Counted from the stretch's first letter, positions 1 to 9,893 are shown. The stretch is 64,000 bases of DNA from DASZBR01 sp035943935 (GCA_035943935.1 DASZBR010000001.1:98520-162519), one strand, 5' to 3'. Made by a program: numbers and translations. Notes: generated by a model not told the origin, from the letters alone.

Positions 1-1
1 A

Positions 2-1252
2 TGGTTATCATTGGCAGGATTAATTATCCTGTCTTCTTTCTTTTCGTTTACTGAAACCGCTTTCATGTCTGTTAATCACTACCGGTTACGACATCTCGCA
101 CGTCATGGGAATCTCAATGCAAAACGTGCGAGCTTATTATTAGAACGTCCCGATAAATTATTAGGTTTGATTTTATTCTGCGATACGTTTGCGGATATTC
201 TTGCTTCTGCTATTGCGACGTTATTAGCAGTCCATTATTTGGGCGCGATTGGTGTTTTAGTGGCAACTGTTGGAGTCACCTTTGTTATTTTGATTTTTGG
301 CGAATTGGCACCGAAAACACTTGCTGCATTGCATCCTATGCGTATTACGCTGTATTCAGCTTTTCCGTTATGGATATTATTGAAAATACTCTCACCTATT
401 ATTTGGCTGGTGAACTTTTTATCAAATGGATTTCTCTATATTTTAGGCGTGCGACAACACAAGAAAAAACTGGATAGCTTTACCATTGATGAATTACGAA
501 CCGTGTTGACCGAAGCGGGACGTCAAATTCCCGGTAATTATCAGCGCATGTTGCTGCAATTATTAAGTTTAGAAAAAACGTCGATTGAAGATGTGATGAT
601 TCCGCGCCATGAAATTGTGGGCATTGATGTTACCGAAGAATGGTCAGACATTTTAGCGCAATTAGCGACGTGTCAACATACGCGATTACCCGTGTATGAA
701 GAGCATATTGATAATATTGTAGGAATTCTGCATGTCAGAGATGCGTTGAATTTATTAGCAAAAGATGAACTCAGCAAAGCGAGTTTGGAGGATATGCTTG
801 AAGCGCCTTATTTTGTTCCGGAGCAAACTTCATTGAGCCAACAGCTCGTTGAATTTTCACACCAAAAAACGCGGATGGGACTCGTTGTTGATGAATATGG
901 CGATATTCAGGGATTAATTGCCATTGAAGATATTCTCGAAGAAGTTGTCGGCGAATTTACGACAGATACTGCAGCGTCAACGCAGAAAGATGTGCTTCAA
1001 GAACCCAATGGGAATTACATATTAGACGGCGGTGTGAATTTGCGTGTGTTAAACCGTAATTTGCATATTCATTTTCCGCTCGACGGACCTAAAACGTTAA
1101 GTGGACTGATTACGGAATATCTCGAGATGATTCCGCCCGCGAATACGTGTGTGCGTATTGCGGGCTATCCACTTGAAATTCTGCAGATCAAAGATAACAT
1201 GGTGAAATCAGTACGATTAATTCAAGGGGAACAGAATGCGCAAAGAAACTGA
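2..1252 (+). CDS. CNNM/CBS-domain transporter (CorB/CorC-HlyC family), 5' end cut by window
   Basis: The reading frame is open to the left window edge, so the true start lies outside; the TTG at 11 is only the first start-like codon. Visible order: hydrophobic CNNM-type membrane segments with the family sequence SFFSFTETAFMSVN at the start and an ELAPKTLA motif near residue 97; a CBS pair from about residue 195 (VMIPRHEI) to 320; and a CorC/HlyC-associated C-terminal domain. The family is linked to Mg2+/Co2+ efflux or divalent-cation resistance at the inner membrane. Its end overlaps the fumC start by 17 bp, so the two are probably co-transcribed. Substrate not determinable from sequence. Confidence 0.9.
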   Translation, partial: WLSLAGLIILSSFFSFTETAFMSVNHYRLRHLARHGNLNAKRASLLLERPDKLLGLILFCDTFADILASAIATLLAVHYLGAIGVLVATVGVTFVILIFGELAPKTLAALHPMRITLYSAFPLWILLKILSPIIWLVNFLSNGFLYILGVRQHKKKLDSFTIDELRTVLTEAGRQIPGNYQRMLLQLLSLEKTSIEDVMIPRHEIVGIDVTEEWSDILAQLATCQHTRLPVYEEHIDNIVGILHVRDALNLLAKDELSKASLEDMLEAPYFVPEQTSLSQQLVEFSHQKTRMGLVVDEYGDIQGLIAIEDILEEVVGEFTTDTAASTQKDVLQEPNGNYILDGGVNLRVLNRNLHIHFPLDGPKTLSGLITEYLEMIPPANTCVRIAGYPLEILQIKDNMVKSVRLIQGEQNAQRN

Positions 1253-2609
1253 CAGTATGGGAACGATTGACGTAAAACAAGATCGGTATTGGGGTGCTCA
1301 AACAGAACGCTCACAGCATTTTTTTGCGATCGGTGACTTGATGCCACATGAAGTGATTCGTGGAATGGTTATCTTGAAAAAATCAGCCGCCAAAGCGAAT
1401 GCTGAGTTGGGATTATTACCTAAAGAAAAAGCAAAATTAATTATGTCTGCGTGTGATGAAATTTTAGACAATAAATTATCTGACCATTTTCCGTTGAGAG
1501 TTTTTCAAACGGGCAGTGGTACGCAAACCAATATGAACGTTAATGAAGTCATTTCGAATCGCGCGATTGAACTCGCCGGCGGTGAATTGGGCAGTAAAAA
1601 ACCAATCCATCCGAATGATGATGTGAACATGTCTCAATCATCTAACGATACGTTTCCTACTGCCATGTATATTGCGGCGGCAGAGAATATTGTTCATAAA
1701 GTGATGCCCGCGGTGATGAGTTTGCGAGAAAGCTTGCATAAAAAACAAAAAGAATTTGAGAGTATTATTAAAATTGGTCGTACGCATCTTCAAGATGCTG
1801 TGCCCCTAACCTTGGGCCAAGAATTTTCAGGTTATGTCGCCCAATTAGATTTTGCGTTGAGTAATATTAAACAAACGCTGTCTGGATTGTATTCGCTTGC
1901 CATTGGTGGAACAGCGGTAGGCACGGGATTAAACGCGCCTGAAAAATTTGGGGACTTAACCGCGAGTTTTATTGCAAAAGAAACAAAATTACCCTTCGTA
2001 TCTGCCAGTAATAAATTTTCTGCATTAGCAGCGCATGATGCGTTAGTCATGGCCAGCGGCGCATTAAAAACATTAGCAACCGCCTTGATGAAAATAGCCA
2101 ATGACATTCGATGGTTAGGTTCAGGTCCGCGCTGTGGCTTGGGTGAATTAATTTTGCCCGCAAACGAGCCAGGCTCTTCTATTATGCCGGGCAAAGTGAA
2201 TCCGACTCAATGTGAAGCCATGACCATGGTATGCGTTCAAGTTATGGGCAATGACGTAACCATAGGCTTTGCAAATTCTCAGGGTAATTTTGAATTAAAT
2301 GTATTTAAACCCGTCATGATTTTTAATTTTTTACATTCGGGTAATTTATTATCAGAAGCCTGTTTGTCTTTTAAAAAGCATTTGGTTGATGGCTTGGAAG
2401 CAGATAAAGACAGAATTGATTATTTTTTACACCATTCTTTGATGTTAGTCACTGCATTAAGTCCTAGTCTTGGCTATGACAAAGCAGCTAAAATAGCGCA
2501 TACGGCATTACACGATAAAACTTCTTTACGCGACGCGTGTATTAAATTAGGGTACATGACTGGTGAAGCGTTTGATAAAGCAGTAAGACCTGAAGACATG
2601 GTGAGATAA
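1236..2609 (+). CDS. fumC: Fumarate hydratase class II
   Basis: A 457-residue protein, normal length for the homotetrameric, iron-independent fumarase that interconverts fumarate and malate in the TCA cycle. The fumarase/aspartase signature GSSIMPGKVNP is near residues 312-322, and the substrate-contact segments SGTQTNMNVNE and SSNDTFPTA are intact. The ATG at 1236 overlaps the preceding transporter gene; a second in-frame Met lies seven residues later. The C-terminus LGYMTGEAFDKAVRPEDMVR is typical, so the gene looks complete and functional. Confidence 0.97.
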   Translation: MRKETDSMGTIDVKQDRYWGAQTERSQHFFAIGDLMPHEVIRGMVILKKSAAKANAELGLLPKEKAKLIMSACDEILDNKLSDHFPLRVFQTGSGTQTNMNVNEVISNRAIELAGGELGSKKPIHPNDDVNMSQSSNDTFPTAMYIAAAENIVHKVMPAVMSLRESLHKKQKEFESIIKIGRTHLQDAVPLTLGQEFSGYVAQLDFALSNIKQTLSGLYSLAIGGTAVGTGLNAPEKFGDLTASFIAKETKLPFVSASNKFSALAAHDALVMASGALKTLATALMKIANDIRWLGSGPRCGLGELILPANEPGSSIMPGKVNPTQCEAMTMVCVQVMGNDVTIGFANSQGNFELNVFKPVMIFNFLHSGNLLSEACLSFKKHLVDGLEADKDRIDYFLHHSLMLVTALSPSLGYDKAAKIAHTALHDKTSLRDACIKLGYMTGEAFDKAVRPEDMVR

Positions 2610-2614
2610 ATTTA

Positions 2615-3934
2615 ATGGTGAGAAGGATTCTGTTGTTTTGTGCATTAGCGTTTGCGTCTGCGCCTGTATTGGCACAAGTTAATCCCAATCCGCCGGTTTA
2701 TCAGCAAGAAATTCAGCGTATTTTGCATGATTGGCGTTCGCGCTCGGGAATTCCGGGTGCTGCATTAAGTATTTACCTTCCCTACCATACTTATCCTATT
2801 ACTATCTCCAGCGGCTCAACGCAATATCGCGGTGGAGAAAGCATTGATAGCGATACGTTATTTCAAGCGGGCAGTATTACCAAATCGTTCACGTCTATGA
2901 TTATTTTAGAATTAGAAGCGGAAGGTAAGTTGAATCTGAATGATCCCATTACGACTTATCTGCCACAATATCCGCGATGGCAGGATGTCACTGTTCGCGA
3001 ATTATTAAATCATACCAGCGGTATTTTCAATTACACCGAAGCGGGTCAATTTAATCTTATCCGCAAAGACAATCCTGAGCAGGGATTTAGCCCTGAACAA
3101 TTAGTGCAATTAGCCGCTGAGCACCGGGATTATTTTTATCCAGGCCAGGGTTGGAAATACTCCAATACGAATTATGTTTTAGCGGGCATGATTATTCAGA
3201 AAATTACAGGCGAACCTGCGTCGACCGTGATGAATGATTATCTGCGCAGCAACACGCATTTGGATTTAATTAATACCTATTATTTATCGGGAATTTATCC
3301 GAATGGATTTTTGTCGCGTATGGCGCACGGCTATAACACGCGTGGTCAGGATGTGACCTATGACAATATGTCATGGGCTTACACGGCGGGCGCGATTGTG
3401 ACGACGACGCAAGATTTATTAACGTGGTGGCATGATTTATTTCAAGGTCACATTTTGCCGGAACAGCAATTAGATCAAATGAAGAGTTTGGTGTGCGAAG
3501 AAAATTCACCGGCGTGTCGCAGTGGTCAACCGGTTGCGCCTTTATCGGATGGTTTTACGGGCCATGGTTATGGTTTGGGCATTATAGAAACGTCTTATGG
3601 GTCAGAAAAATTAGGTCCCGTCTGGTGGCACAATGGAAGCACAGCTGGCTATAAAGCGATCGTGATGTGGTTTCCGAAAAGCGATATTTATATGGCGTTA
3701 ACGATTAATCGTGATCCAGGATATTTATTAAAGCCAGATGCGCCGTTGATTCGTAGTGTGATGAGTGTTTTAGCGCCGGATGCAGAGTGGCATTTAGCAC
3801 ATCCGCCGCGAGCTCGGGTGGAAGTCAGACGGAAGCGTTACGTTCATCATATTTATTATCGTCATCGCAAGATTTATCACAAACCAAAGCTAAAGCCGCA
3901 TCATAAAATAGAGCGTAAATCCAACGGCGTCTGA
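2615..3934 (+). CDS. Exported class C beta-lactamase-like serine hydrolase
   Basis: A 439-residue protein with a cleavable signal peptide (residues 1-20, ending VLA-Q), so it acts in the periplasm or outside. It has the penicillin-recognising triad: SxxK as S87-I-T-K90, YSN at 182-184, and HNG at about 339-341 in place of KTG. This is the Pfam beta-lactamase (PF00144) family, which covers AmpC-like enzymes, D-aminopeptidases and esterases; HNG instead of KTG is common in the non-lactamase members. The last 45 residues are an odd His/Lys/Arg/Tyr-rich tail rather than a folded domain. It starts five bases after fumC and its 3' end overlaps the convergent gph gene by 34 bp. True lactamase activity is uncertain. 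Confidence 0.88.
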   Translation: MVRRILLFCALAFASAPVLAQVNPNPPVYQQEIQRILHDWRSRSGIPGAALSIYLPYHTYPITISSGSTQYRGGESIDSDTLFQAGSITKSFTSMIILELEAEGKLNLNDPITTYLPQYPRWQDVTVRELLNHTSGIFNYTEAGQFNLIRKDNPEQGFSPEQLVQLAAEHRDYFYPGQGWKYSNTNYVLAGMIIQKITGEPASTVMNDYLRSNTHLDLINTYYLSGIYPNGFLSRMAHGYNTRGQDVTYDNMSWAYTAGAIVTTTQDLLTWWHDLFQGHILPEQQLDQMKSLVCEENSPACRSGQPVAPLSDGFTGHGYGLGIIETSYGSEKLGPVWWHNGSTAGYKAIVMWFPKSDIYMALTINRDPGYLLKPDAPLIRSVMSVLAPDAEWHLAHPPRARVEVRRKRYVHHIYYRHRKIYHKPKLKPHHKIERKSNGV

Positions 3935-4560
3935 ATAATATAATCTGCGCCCATGTCTTCAGGTTTTTCGCTTTCGTGAATATATCCATAACTCGCAAAA
4001 ATCGCTGTCATGTGTGCGGCTTTTGCTGCCTGCATATCGCGCTCTGCATCACCAATGTAACAGCAGTCTTCTGGTGCTACATTCAATAATTTTGCGGCAT
4101 ACAACAATGGTTCGGGATGTGGTTTGCGTTCTTTTACGGTATCCCCACACACCACACAATGTGTTCGTTTATCTAAATTCAACGCATGAAGTAATTTGAG
4201 GGTTAAATCTGTGGGTTTGTTGGTCACAATTCCCCAGGGAATGGCTGAACGTTCAACGAGATGTAAAATTTCGTCTATGCCCTCAAATAATACGGATCGA
4301 TCAGCGATGTGTTTTAAATAAAAGTGTAATAATTTTTTACGCAGATCGCCGTACAACGGATCTTTATCACTGATATGAAAGCCTAAATTGATAAGACCTT
4401 TTGCACCATCCGAGGCAACATGTCGAATATCATCAAAGTCCAGCGGTGCGCGATTATCCATGATTAAAATATAATTCAATGCTGAAGCCAAATCAGGCGC
4501 GGTATCGACTAAAGTTCCATCCAGATCAAATATCACGGCTTTAAATTTAGGTGTGCTCAT
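3901..4560 (-). CDS. gph: Phosphoglycolate phosphatase (HAD superfamily)
   Basis: A 219-residue HAD phosphatase. Motif I is DLDGTLVDTAPDL (residues 11-23), motif II is the VTNKPT segment, motif III the lysine in KERKPHPEPLLYAA, and motif IV GDAERDMQAAKAA. The Gph family removes phosphoglycolate formed by DNA repair. The start overlaps the stop of ubiG by one base (TGATG), the gene order seen in many gammaproteobacteria (ubiG-gph), so translation is probably coupled. Related HAD phosphatases cannot be fully excluded, but the ubiG neighbour supports this call. Confidence 0.93.
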   Translation of the reverse strand: MSTPKFKAVIFDLDGTLVDTAPDLASALNYILIMDNRAPLDFDDIRHVASDGAKGLINLGFHISDKDPLYGDLRKKLLHFYLKHIADRSVLFEGIDEILHLVERSAIPWGIVTNKPTDLTLKLLHALNLDKRTHCVVCGDTVKERKPHPEPLLYAAKLLNVAPEDCCYIGDAERDMQAAKAAHMTAIFASYGYIHESEKPEDMGADYIIQTPLDLRSIL

Positions 4561-5276
4561 CAGGATTTTTCACCATAGGCTAAATAATTGACTGAAATAT
4601 TAGTATTATCTAATTTATAGTTTTTTGAAAAAGGGTTATAAACTATTCCCTCAAAGTGTTTGAGAGAGAGATTGGCTTGACGTGACCATTCGCTTAATTC
4701 ACTGGGTTTAATGAATTTTGCATAATCATGGGTACCGCGTGGCAAAAGATTTAAAATCCATTCTGCCCCCAAAATCGCAAAAGCATAAGATTTTAGGTTG
4801 CGGTTGATGGTCGAGAGAAATAATTTCCCGTTTGGTTTTAATAATTTATGACAGGCGCGAAGTATGGAGCTGGGATCAGGAACATGTTCGAGCATCTCCA
4901 TGCAGGTCACGACATCAAATTGTCCAGCATGATTTTCAGCAAATTCTTCGGCACTGATGTAATCATAGTGAATCATGAGATTATGTTCTTTGCTGTGCAT
5001 GCGCGCGGCTTCAAGTGCGGTGTGAGATAAATCAATGCCCGTGGCATGCGCACCGGCCTTAGCCAGACTTTCAGTCAGAATTCCGCCGCCACAACCAATA
5101 TCGACTGTTTTTTTATGATTTAAATCAACACGATCTTGAATAAATTTTAGCCGAAGGGGATTAATATGATGTAATGGCGCACATTGGCCAACGGGATTCC
5201 ACCAATCGTGTTGAATTTCGCTGAATTTGTGAATCTCATCGGGATCGACATTGGTCGTTGACATGGTTCTGCTCAC
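4560..5276 (-). CDS. ubiG: Ubiquinone biosynthesis O-methyltransferase
   Basis: A 238-residue SAM-dependent methyltransferase carrying out both O-methylations of ubiquinone synthesis. SAM motif I is VDIGCGGGILTESLAKAGAHATGID, the acidic post-I region follows, and CMEMLEHVPDP is motif II; the TINRNLKSYAFAILGAEWILNLLPRGTHDY stretch is diagnostic for UbiG. The first start is GTG at 5276, with an in-frame ATG four codons later at 5264; neither has a perfect Shine-Dalgarno, so the start is open. It forms a two-gene unit with gph and is divergent from the MFS gene across about 36 bp. Confidence 0.95.
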   Translation of the reverse strand: MSRTMSTTNVDPDEIHKFSEIQHDWWNPVGQCAPLHHINPLRLKFIQDRVDLNHKKTVDIGCGGGILTESLAKAGAHATGIDLSHTALEAARMHSKEHNLMIHYDYISAEEFAENHAGQFDVVTCMEMLEHVPDPSSILRACHKLLKPNGKLFLSTINRNLKSYAFAILGAEWILNLLPRGTHDYAKFIKPSELSEWSRQANLSLKHFEGIVYNPFSKNYKLDNTNISVNYLAYGEKS

Positions 5277-5312
5277 AGTTTGAAATAAGCGCTATTTTCG
5301 AGGAGATTGCAC

Positions 5313-6452
5313 ATGCTGTCAAAAGATTCGCTGGCGCGTTATGCGGTCATCCCCCTTTTCATTCTCGCATTGCTCAATGAAATTAGTTACCAGATGGTTA
5401 TTCCGGCGTTGAATGTCTTATTGAAAGCGATGTTAATTCATCCGACGGCATTGATGGTCGATACGATGTATGGCATGGGAATTGCGGCGTTTACGGTTGC
5501 GATGATTGTGGGTTCACCCATCATGGGCTGGCTTTCCGATAAATTTGGCCGCAAGAAAGTGTTGTTATTTTGTTTAGGTGGCGTTTTGGGCAGTTCCACA
5601 TTATTTATCACGAGCTTGTATTTGCATAACATCAGCCTGTTTATTTTAGCGAGAATATTAAGTGGTGTGGCGGCGGCAAGTACGGCCATTGTTCAAGCGG
5701 CGGTTGCTGATATTAGTTTTGCGCGGAGCCGAGCAGTTCATTTTAGTACCGTGGGATTAGCGCTGACGTTGGGATTAATTTTAGGACCGTTGTTGGGTGG
5801 TTATTTTATTCGTGGATTTGATGTTAATTTAGTTGAATTATCGTTACCCTTTTTAATTACGGGAATTATTGCGGTTATTAATATTATGTTATTAGCCGTG
5901 CTTTATCATGAAATTCCCCACAAAAAATCAGATCATATTGCTGTGTATTCGATGAAATATCTGACAAAATATTTGGGTTTATTTTTTATTTTAGAATTTA
6001 GCTGGAGCTTATATTACTTATCTTTGCCGACCTATTTAACCCAACGCTTTTTATATGACAGCTATGAAATTAGCTTATATCTGTCGAGTTTAGGTGTATC
6101 TATGTGTTTTGGGTTGATCTTTTATCGCTGGATTAGCCAGTATTTGAGTAATCAAAAAATAGTTCAAATCAGCTTTGGAATATTTATAGTCAGTTTGTTT
6201 TTGCCGATGTGGTGGATGATCGTCCCGATTACGTGGAGCGTCGCGTTAAGTTATGTAGCGTTGATGGGATTATTATCAGATGAAGTGGGGCATAAACATC
6301 AGGGTATTTTGATGGGAACGACATTAACGACGATGGCATTGGCGTGGACGGTGACAGGATTTGCGGTGAAGTTTTTGGCGACGATGAATGTGTTGTATCC
6401 GTTTATGGTGTCGGGAGTTGTGTTGGCGGTGGGACTTTGTTTGGCGTTATAA
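5313..6452 (+). CDS. MFS transporter, drug/H+ antiporter type
   Basis: About 379 residues with roughly 12 hydrophobic segments. The MFS motif GWLSDKFGRKKVLLF sits between TM2 and TM3, and GPLLGGYF follows in the TM5 region (antiporter motif C-like), which suggests an efflux pump of the TetA/Bcr type. The ATG at 5313 was chosen over the upstream TTG at 5307 because GAGGAG at 5300-5305 gives the ATG a spacing of 7. Substrate unknown. Transcribed away from ubiG. Confidence 0.85.
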   Translation: MLSKDSLARYAVIPLFILALLNEISYQMVIPALNVLLKAMLIHPTALMVDTMYGMGIAAFTVAMIVGSPIMGWLSDKFGRKKVLLFCLGGVLGSSTLFITSLYLHNISLFILARILSGVAAASTAIVQAAVADISFARSRAVHFSTVGLALTLGLILGPLLGGYFIRGFDVNLVELSLPFLITGIIAVINIMLLAVLYHEIPHKKSDHIAVYSMKYLTKYLGLFFILEFSWSLYYLSLPTYLTQRFLYDSYEISLYLSSLGVSMCFGLIFYRWISQYLSNQKIVQISFGIFIVSLFLPMWWMIVPITWSVALSYVALMGLLSDEVGHKHQGILMGTTLTTMALAWTVTGFAVKFLATMNVLYPFMVSGVVLAVGLCLAL

Positions 6453-6459
6453 AAAATTA

Positions 6460-7164
6460 TTACACTTGATGTGCTTCCCCGGAATGTATCTCTCTCTGCT
6501 CACCCGATGGCAACGTTAAGATCAAATTACCTTTATTATTAACTCCACTCATAACGCCAGTGATATTTTGTATGGTGATAGTTTTGTTTTTTAAATAATC
6601 TATTTTGTCCCATTCTGGAATAAAAACATCGAAATTTTTAATCTCAAATTCTTTAATGTAATCCAAGAGAGTGGTAATTAAAAAAGTACAAAATTCATTT
6701 CTATTTATCTCTTTACCCGTAATATCTTTGAGCGAAATCCAGGGATCTTGAGACATATTAATATTAATGCCCGTGCCAATCACCGCATGTGTATTGTGTT
6801 GGATTTCAACTAAAATACCCGCTAATTTTTTATTTTGACACATCACATCATTAGGCCATTTGGCGAAAAACTCAGCCTCTGGGGCGAAGTTTTCCAATGT
6901 TTTAATGACCGCCAAGCTGACGACTAAACTTAATCCCATAAATTTTTTCAGGGGTAATCTTAGGGAAAAATAAAGGTTTTGCCCAAACGGCGAATGCCAC
7001 GAACGGTTTTCGCGACCATGCCCCGCGGTTTGAGTTTCTGCTAAACAAATTTGTTTGTCATATCGAGCGTAGTTAAGTAGGTAGGTATTTGTTGAATCTA
7101 TAGCTTCGAATATTTCTAAGGGAATATTCGTAAGAATTAATTTTTTATCCAATAATTTAGACAT
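6460..7164 (-). CDS. birA: Biotin--protein ligase, catalytic domain only
   Basis: A 234-residue protein that activates biotin and attaches it to acetyl-CoA carboxylase. It has the ATP/biotin loop GHGRENRSWHSPFGQNLYFSL, KWPNDVM and the AGILVE segment. The E. coli-type N-terminal HTH is absent: the catalytic domain begins almost at once, so this enzyme should not act as the bio repressor. The ATG at 7164 lies inside the end of the preceding panE-like gene (8-bp overlap); the longer frame upstream just reads through that gene. Last gene of the tam-panE-panE-birA operon. Confidence 0.93.
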   Translation of the reverse strand: MSKLLDKKLILTNIPLEIFEAIDSTNTYLLNYARYDKQICLAETQTAGHGRENRSWHSPFGQNLYFSLRLPLKKFMGLSLVVSLAVIKTLENFAPEAEFFAKWPNDVMCQNKKLAGILVEIQHNTHAVIGTGININMSQDPWISLKDITGKEINRNEFCTFLITTLLDYIKEFEIKNFDVFIPEWDKIDYLKNKTITIQNITGVMSGVNNKGNLILTLPSGEQREIHSGEAHQV

Positions 7165-8113
7165 GGCCCCTCTTCGCTTCAAGATAGAGTAACTGGAGAT
7201 ACAGCATTTCAGTGAGTGGCATAGAAATGCCATGTTTCTTAGCTATATTTATAGCATTCTCATATATAGCATGAAGTTCTAGTTTGTTTCCTGCATCGTA
7301 ATCATCTTTCATGCTGAAATTATTTTTTTCCATTTCCCCCATTTTCTCGAAGGCTTTCATGCGAAAGTCATAAAAATCATTGGGTATATCTGCGCCGCAT
7401 TGTAGGGCTACAGAAATAACTTCTTGTGTCATGCTTTTTAAGATTTCAAAACTGGACGGGTTGTTAATTAATTCATTGGTATAGGCATCTAATACAACCG
7501 CCAATCCGCTGGTGGGAATATTGGCAGCAAGTTTTTTCCAACGAATTGTGGGGAGATGGGGATGTGAAGTGCTGTTTAATCCGGCATTTTTGAAATCATC
7601 CGCAATACTTTGTGCAGCAACTGAAATTTCTTTGTGGGTATCATCAGTATAATATTGTGCCCATTCAAATAAATCCCATCCAAAGTGTTTTATGACACCG
7701 GGCGATGTTTTGGTGACTTTAAGTAAATTACTCGCGCCGACAATTTTCTCGGGATCAATGAACTCAGCGATTTCTGATTCTATGCCAATGCCATTCTGCA
7801 CAATACCCACAATACTATTTTTATGTAATAAATGGGACAAAGAGTTTTTTAATATATGATTTGCAGTAGATTTTAAAGCAATTAAAACAACATCGCATTT
7901 GGGTATTTTATGAATATCATCATAGGCTTTTATAAAAACAGTCGTGGGTTTATTGTCTTCTATTAAGTTCAAGCCATTTTGCTTAACGAATTCATAATCT
8001 CGGTTCAGTAAACAATGCACATCAAAGCCCGCTTGTTTTAATTTAACGGCGCAAAAACCACCGATCGCGCCGGTGCCAATGATGGCGTAGGATTTTTGAG
8101 AAGGTTTGTTCAT
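7157..8113 (-). CDS. 2-dehydropantoate 2-reductase (PanE/ApbA family), copy 1
   Basis: A 318-residue NADPH-dependent reductase of the ketopantoate reductase family. The N-terminal Rossmann fold has GTGAIGGFCAVKL; VVLIALKST and VGIVQNGIG are the usual family segments; the C-terminal helical domain contains RWKKLAANIPTSGLAVVLD and the closing KLELHAIYENAINIAKKHGISMP. It overlaps the second copy by 4 bp (ATGA) and birA by 8 bp, so translation is probably coupled. It is a tandem duplicate of the gene at 8110-9060. Because panG is also present in the panB operon, the physiological substrate of the two PanE copies is open. Confidence 0.9.
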   Translation of the reverse strand: MNKPSQKSYAIIGTGAIGGFCAVKLKQAGFDVHCLLNRDYEFVKQNGLNLIEDNKPTTVFIKAYDDIHKIPKCDVVLIALKSTANHILKNSLSHLLHKNSIVGIVQNGIGIESEIAEFIDPEKIVGASNLLKVTKTSPGVIKHFGWDLFEWAQYYTDDTHKEISVAAQSIADDFKNAGLNSTSHPHLPTIRWKKLAANIPTSGLAVVLDAYTNELINNPSSFEILKSMTQEVISVALQCGADIPNDFYDFRMKAFEKMGEMEKNNFSMKDDYDAGNKLELHAIYENAINIAKKHGISMPLTEMLYLQLLYLEAKRGHV

Positions 8114-9060
8114 CGTTGTTTGGCCTCAAGGTATAGCAACTGTAAGTAGAGCATCTTAGTTAAGGGCATAGTAATCTGATTTTTTTTAGCGATATTAATA
8201 GCGTTCTCATATATAGCATGGAGTTCTAATTTATTTCCGGCGTCAAAATCATCTTTCATGCTGGAATTGGTTTTGGTTGTTTTTGCTAATTTCGCAAATA
8301 CCTGCATGCGGAAATCATAGAAATCATCGGGAATATCTGAGCCGCAATATTTAGCCGCAGAAATCGCTTCGCGTGTGATGGATTTTATAATTTCAAAACT
8401 AGACGGATTATTAATTAATTCACTGAGCGACGCATTTAATATAATAGATAATCCGCTAGTCGGAAGATTTGCAATTAATTTCTTCCAGCGAAGTGTTGGG
8501 AGATGTGATGTCGCGGTGCTGTTAAATCCTGCTGTTTTAAAATCATTTGATATTTGTTGGACTGCTAGGGAAATTTCTTTATGTGTCTCATCTCTATAAT
8601 ATTGCGCCCATTCAAATTGATTTAATTCATAATGTTTTATTACGCCAGGTGAAATTTTCGTGACTTTTAATAGACTGCTGGCGCCGATGATTTTTGCGGG
8701 GTCAATAAATTCTGCGATTTCGGATTCTATGCTAATGCCATTTTGTATTACACACACAATGCTGTTTTTATGTAATAAATGGCCTAGTGAATTTTTGAGT
8801 ATATGGTTTGCGGTAGATTTGAGCGTAATTAAAATTACATCACAGGAGGGCATTTTTTTAATATCATCATAGGCTTTTACGGGAATCGTAATTTTTTTGT
8901 TATCTGTTTCAATCAGGTTCAGGCCATTTTGCTTAACAAATTCATAATCTCTGTTCACTAGACAATGCACATCAAAGCCTGCTTGTTGTAACTTAACAGC
9001 ACAATATCCACCGATCGCACCGGTGCCGATGATGGCATAGGATTTTGTCGGTTTAGTCAC
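8110..9060 (-). CDS. 2-dehydropantoate 2-reductase (PanE/ApbA family), copy 2
   Basis: About 316 residues, co-linear with copy 1 over its whole length: the same GTGAIGGYCAVKL Rossmann loop, the same RWKKLIANLPTSGL and KLELHAIYENAINIAKK blocks. The GTG at 9060 is the likely start; the frame extends upstream only because it runs through the end of tam, which it overlaps by 8 bp. Arose by tandem duplication, and the copies have since diverged at many positions, so it is not recent. Either both serve pantothenate synthesis or one has another 2-oxoacid substrate. Confidence 0.9.
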   Translation of the reverse strand: MTKPTKSYAIIGTGAIGGYCAVKLQQAGFDVHCLVNRDYEFVKQNGLNLIETDNKKITIPVKAYDDIKKMPSCDVILITLKSTANHILKNSLGHLLHKNSIVCVIQNGISIESEIAEFIDPAKIIGASSLLKVTKISPGVIKHYELNQFEWAQYYRDETHKEISLAVQQISNDFKTAGFNSTATSHLPTLRWKKLIANLPTSGLSIILNASLSELINNPSSFEIIKSITREAISAAKYCGSDIPDDFYDFRMQVFAKLAKTTKTNSSMKDDFDAGNKLELHAIYENAINIAKKNQITMPLTKMLYLQLLYLEAKQR

Positions 9061-9859
9061 GAGCAATTTTCCCCACCATAAATAATCTGTTATAAACCAA
9101 CAAGATTTTACCATTGGCTTGTTTAGGATATTTTGCCGCAATAGCGTTGACATATTCTTGCTCAAATTTTTGTTGGTTTTCTGCATCCATTTCCAATAAT
9201 ACGGGTCTTAATCCCGTGCCTTTTACCCAATCAAAAATCGCCTGATGATTGTCCATTTCTTGAAAATATTCCGTTTGCCATAGTTGAATTTCTTTTGCGC
9301 CTGATTTTATCAGCAAATCATAATATTTTTTTAAATCATAAAAGGGTTTATCTAATATTCCATAACGTAATGTTTTTAACAGGGAAGTCCAATGGCTATT
9401 ATTTTGTAAAAGTTCAACGGTCGTTTGGTGTGAGGGTAAATGCCAATTATTCGGCATCTGAAAACCAAACATGCCATTGGGCGAAATTGTTTTTAACAGC
9501 GTTGGGAATAAGTTTTCATGATCACCCAGCCACTGCAATGCCGCATTGGAAAATAAACAGTCTAGATTTTTGTTTTTTTCTTGAGGCGAAAAATTAGCTA
9601 TATCTTGTTCTATAAATTCTATATCAGGATATGTTTTTTTTGCTTCTGTGAGCATATCCACAGAACTATCTGTGCCCACAACTTCAGCATTCGGCCAGCG
9701 ATTTTTTAATAGAATAGTCGAGTTGCCAGGACCACAACCTAAGTCATAAATTATTTTAGGCTGGAAGTTTGGCGGAAAGGCGGATAATAAATCACGCGCG
9801 GGGCGTGTGCGTAAATCGAGAAATTGACTGTAGGTTTTGGCGTTCCAGGTGTCTGACAT
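9053..9859 (-). CDS. tam: Trans-aconitate 2-methyltransferase-like SAM enzyme
   Basis: A 268-residue class I methyltransferase opening with WNAKTYSQFLDLRTRPARDLL, which matches the Tam family start, followed by SAM motif I YDLGCGPGNSTILL, an acidic post-I GTDSSVDML, and NAALQWLGDHE (motif II region). Tam methylates trans-aconitate, a spontaneous inhibitor formed from cis-aconitate. GGAGATAGCCC precedes the ATG. First gene of an overlapping operon with two panE-like genes and birA. The upstream spacer holds a perfect 9-bp dyad (9894-9926). Confidence 0.85.
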   Translation of the reverse strand: MSDTWNAKTYSQFLDLRTRPARDLLSAFPPNFQPKIIYDLGCGPGNSTILLKNRWPNAEVVGTDSSVDMLTEAKKTYPDIEFIEQDIANFSPQEKNKNLDCLFSNAALQWLGDHENLFPTLLKTISPNGMFGFQMPNNWHLPSHQTTVELLQNNSHWTSLLKTLRYGILDKPFYDLKKYYDLLIKSGAKEIQLWQTEYFQEMDNHQAIFDWVKGTGLRPVLLEMDAENQQKFEQEYVNAIAAKYPKQANGKILLVYNRLFMVGKIARD

Positions 9860-9893
9860 GGGCTATCTCCGGTTTCATCTAAAGTAGGGTCTA